NCBI GenBank assembly: GCA_024684175.1
Contig: JAIKXJ010000085.1
Coordinates: 1-13,948, forward strand
Length of the DNA stretch: 13,948 nt
Reading direction: 5' to 3'
Source of the DNA: Erysipelotrichaceae bacterium
GTDB lineage: Bacteria; Bacillota_I; Bacilli_A; Erysipelotrichales; Erysipelotrichaceae
A program made the position numbers and the translations under genes. Below are positions 7,332 through 13,948 of the stretch, in pieces. Position 1 is the first letter of the stretch. Every line of letters starts with the position of its first letter. The notes under the pieces were generated by a model. It was not told where the DNA came from, did no database searches, and saw only the letters and a program-made list of their open reading frames with translations.

Positions 7332-8051
7332 ATGATCTACATCATGTCAGACATCCACGGCCAGTATCCCCGATACAAGGCCATCCTGGAAAAGATCGAT
7401 CTCAAGGATGAGGATACGCTCTATGTTTTGGGCGACGCCATCGACCGCGGTCCCGGATCGATCGAGATCCTTCTGGATATCATGGAGCGGAAAAACTGCG
7501 AACTGTTTTTAGGCAACCATGAGCACATGATGCTGACGTATCTGGAAGGGTCGGACCGGCAGTCTTGGTTCTTCGGCGTCAACGGCGGCAAAGTCACCTT
7601 TGAACGGCTGATGGCTCTGGATAAGGAAAACAGGGACAGGATCATCGACTATCTGCTCGATAGTACGACGATCAAAAAAGATCTCGTCTTCCCCAAAGCG
7701 AGGATCGTCTTATCGCATACCAGCGCCTTGAACGACGGGATCGACATGTACACCCGGGACTTCAAGGATCATCTGATGTATGTGCAGGACATCGTCTGGG
7801 ACATGTCGGCCAACAACATCGCTTCGATCAAACATTTCCCCAAGACGGAGAAAAAGACCTTCTTCATCTCGGGGCATGTCATCACACGGAGACTGCATGA
7901 CAGCGACGAGATCTACTTCGAAGAGTATGACAACAACTATACCTGGATCGACATCGACTGCGGCTGTGCGATGGGCAGCGAATACGGCAACCTGGCCTGT
8001 CTGAAGGTCTCGGAAGAAGGGGAGATCACGGAAGTCTTATATGCGCATTAA
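7332..8051 (+). CDS. Metallophosphoesterase, PPP-type Ser/Thr phosphatase family
   Basis: A 239-residue calcineurin-like phosphatase. The metal-binding signature is complete: SDIHG (6-10), GDAIDRG (34-40), GNHE (61-64), H129 in VLSHT and H182 in SGHV. SWFFGVNGGKVTF (78-90) matches the W-x-x-N-G-G-x-x-T element of bacterial PPP phosphatases such as the PrpA/PrpE and lambda phosphatase group. It would hydrolyse phosphoester bonds on proteins or small molecules in the cytoplasm; ApaH-like dinucleotide cleavage is an alternative that sequence alone cannot exclude. It starts 6 bases after the addA stop, with only a weak AGAAG element before the ATG, so its translation may depend on coupling to addA. 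The terminator after it closes the addB-addA-phosphatase unit. Confidence 0.88.
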   Translation: MIYIMSDIHGQYPRYKAILEKIDLKDEDTLYVLGDAIDRGPGSIEILLDIMERKNCELFLGNHEHMMLTYLEGSDRQSWFFGVNGGKVTFERLMALDKENRDRIIDYLLDSTTIKKDLVFPKARIVLSHTSALNDGIDMYTRDFKDHLMYVQDIVWDMSANNIASIKHFPKTEKKTFFISGHVITRRLHDSDEIYFEEYDNNYTWIDIDCGCAMGSEYGNLACLKVSEEGEITEVLYAH

Positions 8052-8083
8052 AAAAGTCAGTTTCTTCAAGAAACTGACTTTTT
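8051..8083. terminator. Bidirectional terminator between convergent genes
   Basis: AAAAAGTCAGTTTC (8051-8064) pairs perfectly with GAAACTGACTTTTT (8070-8083) across a TTCAA loop, and the innermost bases can pair further. The A-run on one arm and T-run on the other make it work in both directions. It serves the phosphatase gene on the plus strand and the SgcQ/BtpA-like gene on the minus strand, whose stop is 20 bases away. Confidence 0.88.
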
Positions 8084-8103
8084 GTTGATGAAACAGGTGA
8101 CTA

Positions 8104-8943
8104 TTATAAAGTCTTTCTGTATTCCTTGACGATGTCCATGAACTCTTTGACCCTGTTGTAGTCGACAGGGTTTTCGAATTTGCCGTCGACCTTGAAGGTG
8201 GTCGCACAGACCGCACCGTCGGATGCGGACAACTGCCTGACGATGTTGTCCTTGTTGCAGCCGGTGTTGCAGAAGATCGGGGTATGTGTGACGGAGTTCT
8301 TGACCTTGGTCAATACCTGGGTGTCGGTCTCCGCTCCTGCGGTGAGGCCGGAGACGCAGATGGCATCCGGCTTGCAGTTGAACTCGGTCGTCTTGGCGAT
8401 CGCACCGATGTCCCTGTCGGCGAGATAGACGGCGGCTTCCGGAACGATGTTGTACAACATCTTGACGTCATCGGCACCGATGCGGTGACGGTGTCTGGCC
8501 GTTGCGCCGGAATTGGTGTTCCAGATGCCGAAGTCGGAGGCATAGACACCGGAGATGATCTCTCTTATGAACTTGCCACCGGTGGCTTTGGCGACATCAA
8601 GCGAGGAGATCGGATCCCAGAGGCAGTTGATGCCATAGGGGATGGAAACATCTTCCTTGACGCGGCCGACGACATAGGCCATGGCGGCCAGAGTAATCGG
8701 CTCCATCTTGGTCAGATAAGGCAGGGAGTATTCGTTGGAGAACATGATGCCGTCGACCCCGCCTCTTTGTAAAGCATCGACATCCGCTTTTGCGCGCTCC
8801 ACGATCGCTTCCAGTCCTTTTTCCTCATCGTAGTAGGGATCGCCGGGAAGCGGAAGCAGGTGACACATTGCAATGATCGGTTTTTTCACATGGAAGAGTT
8901 CTTCCAGCCAGTTGCCGGTATCGGCAAAGAAATCTAAAGCCAT
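8104..8943 (-). CDS. BtpA/SgcQ family TIM-barrel protein
   Basis: A 279-residue protein of the BtpA/SgcQ family. Family features visible are the N-terminal PIIAMCHLLPLPGDP (22-36), GVDGIMFSNEYSLPY (62-76), PYGINCLWDP (102-111), the REIISGVYASDFGIWN stretch (127-142), VSGLTAGAETD (197-207) and the NTGCN and DGAVCATTFK segments near the C-terminus, all consistent with a beta/alpha barrel. The biochemical role of the family is not settled: BtpA is linked to photosystem I stability in cyanobacteria, while SgcQ lies in an enteric sugar PTS cluster. Here a sugar-related role is only suggested by nearby carbohydrate genes. The ATG at 8943 has AGGAGG (8951-8956 on the minus strand) at 7 bases. It is divergent from the 9137 operon and shares a repeat-bearing upstream region with it. 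Confidence 0.88.
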   Translation of the reverse strand: MALDFFADTGNWLEELFHVKKPIIAMCHLLPLPGDPYYDEEKGLEAIVERAKADVDALQRGGVDGIMFSNEYSLPYLTKMEPITLAAMAYVVGRVKEDVSIPYGINCLWDPISSLDVAKATGGKFIREIISGVYASDFGIWNTNSGATARHRHRIGADDVKMLYNIVPEAAVYLADRDIGAIAKTTEFNCKPDAICVSGLTAGAETDTQVLTKVKNSVTHTPIFCNTGCNKDNIVRQLSASDGAVCATTFKVDGKFENPVDYNRVKEFMDIVKEYRKTL

Positions 8944-9136
8944 TTTTTATCCTCCTTTTTTCCGATTTCATGATAATATATCTCGTTTTTTCAAGACAAC
9001 TACTTTGACATAACCGAGCATATAAGCAATAAAACGGACATAAATCATATAAACGGCATATAACGGTACAAAACGATCCTTATCTATGGATTTTATGAAG
9101 CTTCGATCATATAATTAAAAACAGAGGTAATTTTAT
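8944..9136. promoter_or_regulatory. Divergent intergenic region with candidate promoters
   Basis: This 193-base spacer lies between the SgcQ/BtpA-like gene and the 9137 operon. On the plus strand a TATAAT box (9110-9115) precedes AGAGGT (9123-9128) and the ATG at 9137, without an obvious -35 box. A TTGACA hexamer (9005-9010) has no good -10 partner. On the minus strand an AT-rich TATATTAT stretch near 8971-8981 is the best -10 region before the strong ribosome binding site. The centre is filled with degenerate repeats described separately. Confidence 0.45.
9010..9076. repeat. Degenerate AACGG / CATATAA repeats, candidate operator
   Basis: AACGG or close variants occur at 9012 (AACCG), 9033, 9052, 9062 and 9072 (AACGA). 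CATATAA occurs at 9019, 9046 and 9057, with a fourth copy at 9108 overlapping the -10 box of the next operon. Several AACGG starts are separated by about 10 bases or a multiple, close to one helical turn, so sites would lie on one DNA face. This resembles a multi-site operator. The DeoR-family regulator encoded just downstream is the natural candidate to bind it, which is inference. Confidence 0.4.
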
Positions 9137-9874
9137 ATGCTGAGACATTATTCTTTCAAGCAGAAGGCGAGAATGATCATCAATCTGTGTTTTTATATCT
9201 TGTTTCTGATCATGGTCATCTATGCCGCCGTCAACAATAAGGGCGATATCGCTTCCATCCTGTTCGCCGTTCTGGGCATCGTCTGTCTGGTGCTTGGCTC
9301 GTACAGCGAGTATCTGAAACTGCAGTACAACGAAGCGCTCTGGTATCTCAATTTCAAGCTCGATACCAAAAAGGCCAAACAGATCCACGAAGATCTGTGT
9401 AAGAAGGATTTCCTGGGCATGTACAAGAACGATTCTTCCTTGTTCGACGTGATGGTGGCGGTCGAAGAGAATGACGGAAACAAAGCTTTGCGGATCATTG
9501 AAGAGAACGAGAAGACGTTCAATTCCAATGTCGAGACCTTGCTGATCCGGCTCTACTACGAGATGCGGGCATGTCTTCTGACCGGGAAGGATAAAAAGAT
9601 CAACGAGATCTATAACGATGTGAAGAATATCGAGAAGATGAAAAAGCGTCCGAAGATCTTCCAGTACGATGAGCTTGACGGTATCTATGAACGGGCCCGC
9701 AAGAACCGTGCCGGTGCTTTTGAACACTTCAAGAAAGTCAATATGGCCTATATGAATCCCAAGGAGACCAAGTTCATCCTGGAGAATCTGGTCCTTCTTG
9801 CCCCGGCGGATCAGAAAGACCGCTACAAGGCAGATCTCGATAAGCTGCTGAAGGCGATCGATGAAAGTAAGTAA
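9137..9874 (+). CDS. Hypothetical protein: two N-terminal TM segments, helical cytoplasmic domain
   Basis: A 245-residue protein that I do not assign to a family. Two hydrophobic segments (about 12-32 and 37-56) form a short hairpin separated by a few residues, with a basic N-terminus (HYSFKQKAR), so both ends should lie in the cytoplasm. The remaining 190 residues are charged and alpha-helical, with alternating helices such as those around 72-90, 108-125, 131-147 and 151-172, which look like TPR-type or similar helical hairpins but without a clear repeat consensus. A protein-binding role is plausible but unproven. AGAGGT lies 8 bases before the ATG. The last 14 bases overlap the start of the DeoR-family regulator, so the two are co-translated and possibly functionally linked. 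Confidence 0.8.
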   Translation: MLRHYSFKQKARMIINLCFYILFLIMVIYAAVNNKGDIASILFAVLGIVCLVLGSYSEYLKLQYNEALWYLNFKLDTKKAKQIHEDLCKKDFLGMYKNDSSLFDVMVAVEENDGNKALRIIEENEKTFNSNVETLLIRLYYEMRACLLTGKDKKINEIYNDVKNIEKMKKRPKIFQYDELDGIYERARKNRAGAFEHFKKVNMAYMNPKETKFILENLVLLAPADQKDRYKADLDKLLKAIDESK

Positions 9875-10640
9875 GGCTTTAGTCGATAAAAGAAGACAGG
9901 AGGTCATGAGGCTGATCCAGGAGAACAACTTCATGTCTGTGGAAGATCTGCAGAAGCAGTTCCACGTCTCTGCCGCAACGATGCGAAGAGACCTTCAGTA
10001 TTGGGAGAACCTGGGCGCAATCGAGCGCAATTACGGCGGTGCGGCGCTGCTGCAGGCGTTCATCGAAGAAGACGAAGAATCTTATCAGCGCAGCCGCTAT
10101 ATGAAGGCGATCGCCAAACGGGCGGCGATGTTCGTCGAGGACGGCGATGTCATCTTCGTCAATTCGTCGATGACAGCGGTCATGATCATCGATTATATAC
10201 GTTACAAACATGTCACGATCATCACCAACAACGCCAAAGCGATCAATTTCAATCCGGATGAAAACGTCACGGTCCTGTTTACCGGCGGCGAACTGCGTTT
10301 CCCGAAAAAGTCGATGACCGGTGACCTGGCGGTGCAGACCATCAATTCGATCACCGCCAACAAATGTTTCATCGGCTGCAGCGGGCTGACGATGGAAGGC
10401 ATCTCGACGGCCAATGTCAAGGAGACTTTGGTCAACAAGACGATGCTGCAGCGGACCAAGGGTAAGAAGTTCGTCTTGTGCGATCATACCAAGGTGGGAC
10501 TCAACTTCGCTTTCCGTTATGCGACGTTCGACGGGATCGATTATCTGATCACCGATGTCGAAGCCGATAAGGATGTGATCGATCACATTGCCAGGCACAA
10601 TAAGATCAGCGTCATCAAGGAAGAACCGTTACAAAGATAA
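9861..10640 (+). CDS. DeoR/GlpR-family transcriptional regulator
   Basis: A 259-residue regulator with the normal DeoR layout. The N-terminal helix-turn-helix is at about 8-60: SVEDLQKQFHVSAATMRRDL (26-45) is the classical recognition region, followed by the wing with the NYGGA element (57-61). Residues about 92-235 are the sugar-phosphate sensor domain, with GDVIFVNSS (95-103), ITNNAKAI (121-128), FTGGELR (140-146), IGCSGLT (171-177) and CDHTKVG (207-213). Members usually repress sugar catabolic genes and release DNA on binding a phosphorylated sugar. The effector is unknown. This start fits the family length; the next ATG (9906) has its AGGAGG too close. It overlaps the preceding gene by 14 bases. 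Likely targets are the divergent SgcQ/BtpA-like gene, its own operon or the GH1 gene, which is inference. Confidence 0.92.
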   Translation: MKVSKALVDKRRQEVMRLIQENNFMSVEDLQKQFHVSAATMRRDLQYWENLGAIERNYGGAALLQAFIEEDEESYQRSRYMKAIAKRAAMFVEDGDVIFVNSSMTAVMIIDYIRYKHVTIITNNAKAINFNPDENVTVLFTGGELRFPKKSMTGDLAVQTINSITANKCFIGCSGLTMEGISTANVKETLVNKTMLQRTKGKKFVLCDHTKVGLNFAFRYATFDGIDYLITDVEADKDVIDHIARHNKISVIKEEPLQR

Positions 10641-10644
10641 AGAA

Positions 10645-10675
10645 AGGCTGTCATGTAAGGCAGCCTGTTTTATTT
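10645..10675 (+). terminator. Terminator of the 9137-DeoR operon
   Basis: AGGCTGTC (10645-10652) pairs with GGCAGCCT (10659-10666), including one G-U pair, around the loop ATGTAA. GTTTTATTT follows. It sits 4 bases after the DeoR stop and reaches the stop codon of the convergent PHP phosphatase gene, so it may also limit transcription from that side. Confidence 0.7.
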
Positions 10676-11452
10676 GATGAAGGGTTCCGTGATGTAATCC
10701 AGATGCAGGTCCTCAAGTTCCTTGAGTCCTTCATCGATGAACTGCGTCTGCAGCAGATCGTCCGGCGAATGGGCGTCGATGCCGACGACCGCTTTGATAT
10801 CGTATTGAGCGAGAATGGTCCAGAAGTTTTTGTTCGGGTACCAGTAGGCTTCGCCGTCAGGGAAGGCTTTTTTGCCTTTCATGATGCCGCGGATGTTGAC
10901 TTCGACCGGCAGACGGTTTCTTTCACAGGCCTCGCCGATCATATGGGCGGCTTTTTCGCAGGCCGGAGAGAAGACGCTCTGATGGTTCATGAAGACATCC
11001 GGGTGGCACAGATAGGTATAGATGCCGGTATCCGCTGCCTCGCAGACCGCTTTCGCATAGCCGAGGATCTCTTCGTCGGTGTTTTCTTTGAAGTAGTTGA
11101 CGCCGATCCCGGAAGGATGGGAATAGTGCTGTCCCAGCAGCATGTAGTCAAGATGATCGAGCAGCTGTTTTCTTTCTTCCAGACAGTAGGGATAGTATTC
11201 GCTTTCCAGTCCGATCCTGATCTGTATCCGATCCTTGTATTTCTCTTTCAGAGAGGCGATCGAAGCAAGATAATCCGCAAAGTATTCGATGTCCATGTGG
11301 GAACGTTTGAGCGGATAATCTCTGTAAGGCGCATGATCGGAAAAACCAAAGACCTTATACCCGGCCTCGATGGCAGCCAGGACATATTCTTCGTCACTGC
11401 CGGAAGCATGACCGCAGCGTTTCGTATGAGTGTGATAGTTATATGGAAACAT
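10670..11452 (-). CDS. PHP-domain phosphatase, histidinol-phosphatase (HisK/HisJ) family
   Basis: A 260-residue PHP-fold metal-dependent phosphoesterase. Counting from the ATG at 11452, the motifs are HTHTKRCGHA (7-16), FSDHA (37-41), E83 or E85 in GLESEYYP, LGQHY (106-110), CHPD (149-152) and IDAH (225-228), together supplying a full trinuclear metal site. The best match is the histidinol-phosphatase family of Bacillota, which makes L-histidinol from its phosphate. No other his gene is nearby, so another phosphate substrate is possible. A longer reading from TTG at 11479 adds nine residues. I prefer the ATG because AAGAAGG lies about 5 bases before it and the catalytic HTH motif then falls at residue 7, as is usual for the family. 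It converges on the DeoR operon. Confidence 0.87.
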   Translation of the reverse strand: MFPYNYHTHTKRCGHASGSDEEYVLAAIEAGYKVFGFSDHAPYRDYPLKRSHMDIEYFADYLASIASLKEKYKDRIQIRIGLESEYYPYCLEERKQLLDHLDYMLLGQHYSHPSGIGVNYFKENTDEEILGYAKAVCEAADTGIYTYLCHPDVFMNHQSVFSPACEKAAHMIGEACERNRLPVEVNIRGIMKGKKAFPDGEAYWYPNKNFWTILAQYDIKAVVGIDAHSPDDLLQTQFIDEGLKELEDLHLDYITEPFIK

Positions 11453-11539
11453 AGGCCCTTCTTTCTTCGTCTGTTTCAACGCCTTAATATCATATCATAT
11501 GTCATTGCATTTTTCTTGAGCCGAAAGTCATTTGGGCTA

Positions 11540-11548
11540 TGAGATAAT
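11540..11548 (+). promoter_or_regulatory. Possible extended -10 promoter for the GH1 gene
   Basis: TGAGATAAT (11540-11548) has the TG-N extension before a GATAAT -10-like hexamer, placing the start of transcription near 11555 and leaving a short leader with AAGGAG (11564-11569). A -35 box is not obvious at the normal distance; TTGAGC at 11516-11521 would pair better with TATGAG (11538-11543). The exact promoter is therefore uncertain. Confidence 0.35.
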
Positions 11549-11564
11549 ATTGTTATAAAGATAA

Positions 11565-13037
<1,473 letters not shown>

Positions 13038-13063
13038 TCAGAGCTTTCATCCGCATCTGTCAG

Positions 13064-13092
13064 AAACAGCCTGAATCATTCGGGCTGTTTTT
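13064..13092 (+). terminator. Rho-independent terminator of the GH1 gene
   Basis: AAACAGCCTGAA (13064-13075) pairs with TTCGGGCTGTTT (13079-13090) around a TCA loop, with a single G-U pair in 12 base pairs. TTTTT (13088-13092) follows. It separates the GH1 gene from the small gene downstream. Confidence 0.85.
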
Positions 13093-13157
13093 CTGTCCAA
13101 ATATTTCCCCATGGGCGGATCAAAAAAGATCTATGATGACCTTGAGGAGGAAACGAT

Positions 13158-13334
13158 ATGAAAAAAGCGGAATCACTTAGTGAGATCAGGATCGGACAGG
13201 ACATCTATGACGATGAAAGCGGCAAGAAGAAATATGTGGTGAGGTCTCTGGAAAACAAGCTGGTACCTTACATCGTTGCGACGGATAACAGCTGTCATAC
13301 CTTATATAAAGGAGTCTGGATCAAAGAAAAATAA
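13158..13334 (+). CDS. Small hypothetical protein (58 residues)
   Basis: A 58-codon gene from ATG at 13158 to TAA at 13332-13334. It begins MKKAESLSEIRIGQDIYDDE, continues through KKKYVVRSLENKLVPYIVA and ends TLYKGVWIKEK. A perfect AGGAGG (13145-13150) lies 7 bases before the ATG, as strong as any in the window. A TATGAT at 13132-13137 may be its -10 box, though no clear -35 box is seen. The protein is soluble, rich in lysine and acidic residues, with one cysteine (C46) and no membrane segment or signal peptide. I do not recognise the family; a small beta-rich fold is possible. It is followed after 62 bases by the enoate reductase gene on the same strand, so the two may be co-transcribed. Confidence 0.65.
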   Translation: MKKAESLSEIRIGQDIYDDESGKKKYVVRSLENKLVPYIVATDNSCHTLYKGVWIKEK

Positions 13335-13396
13335 GGTACTGCCGTATACGTCAGGTCCGGGATGATAAAATAATACTATAGGAGAGTAAAAATAAT

Positions 13397-13948
13397 ATGA
13401 GCAAGTACGATGTTTTCGCGAAGCCTTACAAAATCTGCAACGTGGAGATCCCGAACCGTTTTGCGGTCATCCCGATGACGATGGGTGCTTTATCCTACGA
13501 TGCGGAAGGCGGTTTTTCCGACAATCTGATCAAGTATTTCGAGCTCAGAGCCAAGGGCGGTTTCGGACTGATCATCCCGGGTGCGGCTGCGACCGACTAT
13601 CATGTCGATCCGTATTCGGCATTGGGACCTAACGTCAACACCAACAAGCACTGGCAGGAACGTGCAAAAGTCCTGACGGATACGGTACATCGCTGCGGCA
13701 CGAAGATCTTCTGTCAGCTGACCATGGGCTTAGGCAGGAACTATCCGGGTCTTCCGGGTCCTTCCGAGAATCCGGTCTGGCGGGATCCTTCGCAAAAATC
13801 CCCTGAACTCACGGTCGAACAGATCCGGCAGAAGATCGCCGACATGATCGAAGGCGCCGCCGTTGCCAAGGACTGCGGCTATGACGGCGTTGAGATCCAT
13901 GCGATGCATTGGGGTTATCTCTTGGACCAGTTTGGCATGGCTTTGTTC
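13397..13948 (+). CDS. Old Yellow Enzyme family NADH:flavin oxidoreductase / enoate reductase, 5' part
   Basis: The first 184 codons of a gene that continues past the window. The N-terminal FMN-binding TIM barrel of the Old Yellow Enzyme family is recognisable: IPNRFAVIPMTMG (18-30), the KGGFGLIIPGAA segment (53-64), IFCQLTMGLGR (104-114, where many relatives have a His in Q-L-x-H-x-G-R), and YDGVEIHAMHWGYLLDQF (162-179), the classic signature preceding the substrate-binding barrel strands. It is closest in pattern to the multi-domain 2-enoate reductase/BaiCD group, which reduce C=C bonds of bile-acid intermediates, cinnamates or other enoates using an iron-sulfur cluster and FAD domain further downstream. 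Those domains are not in view, so class and substrate are uncertain. AGGAGAG (13380-13386) sits 10 bases before the ATG. Confidence 0.88.
   Translation, partial: MSKYDVFAKPYKICNVEIPNRFAVIPMTMGALSYDAEGGFSDNLIKYFELRAKGGFGLIIPGAAATDYHVDPYSALGPNVNTNKHWQERAKVLTDTVHRCGTKIFCQLTMGLGRNYPGLPGPSENPVWRDPSQKSPELTVEQIRQKIADMIEGAAVAKDCGYDGVEIHAMHWGYLLDQFGMALF

Noticed and set aside
321..8051. TIR gene plus addBA as a single defence operon
   Set aside because: A clear terminator at 1695-1723 and a separate -10 box before addB split the units, and addAB is a core recombination pair. The adjacency may be coincidental.
9137..9874. Calling the helical domain a TPR protein
   Set aside because: The helices alternate in a TPR-like way, but no clear 34-residue consensus (W-L-G-Y-A-F-A-P positions) could be lined up, so I left it unassigned.
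10703..11542. A 279-codon plus-strand frame opposite the PHP phosphatase
   Set aside because: The minus-strand frame has the complete PHP metal-binding motifs and a terminator-flanked context. The plus-strand product has no recognisable domain and is a shadow.

Overview
The window looks like chromosomal DNA from a low-to-mid GC Bacillota, probably a gut Erysipelotrichia-type commensal. This rests on strong AGGAGG-type ribosome binding sites, TATAAT-type -10 boxes, an AddA/AddB recombination pair instead of RecBCD, an SgcQ/BtpA-family protein, a phospho-beta-glucosidase-type GH1 enzyme and a BaiCD-like flavin enoate reductase. The assignment is inference from gene content; no rRNA or tRNA is present to confirm it.

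Left edge (1-1723): the window opens in the last 34 codons of an IS3-family transposase, followed by a good right inverted repeat ending near 141. Directly after it a short open frame (142-231) may be the tail of a gene cut by the IS. A well-formed promoter (222-251) then drives a multi-pass membrane protein with a C-terminal TIR domain (321-1625), closed by a hairpin terminator. This is the most unusual gene here: a membrane-anchored TIR protein of the bacterial 'CWYAPR' type, with a plausible NADase glutamate, directly next to a mobile element. No Thoeris, CBASS or STING partner is visible.

DNA-repair block (1815-8083): addB and addA overlap by 8 bases, and a PPP-type metallophosphatase follows addA after 6 bases, so the three form one transcription unit. 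AddB is short, lacks an N-terminal Walker A motif, and starts only 8 bases after a TATAAT box, which suggests a leaderless message. A near-perfect bidirectional terminator at 8051-8083 separates this unit from the convergent SgcQ/BtpA-family gene.

Carbohydrate and regulatory block (8104-13037): the SgcQ/BtpA-like gene is divergent from a two-gene operon made of a small two-TM helical protein and a DeoR-family regulator, which overlap by 14 bases. The divergent spacer carries degenerate repeats (AACGG and CATATAA elements) that may be operators. Next come a convergent PHP-domain phosphatase of the HisK/HisJ type and a divergent GH1 6-phospho-beta-glucosidase with a strong terminator.

Right edge (13132-13948): a previously uncounted 58-codon gene with a perfect Shine-Dalgarno sequence precedes the N-terminal 184 codons of an Old Yellow Enzyme-type enoate reductase that runs off the window.

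Most genes are ordinary core or metabolic genes. The accessory signals worth following are the TIR membrane protein with its IS boundary, the repeat-bearing divergent spacer, and the small gene next to the reductase.
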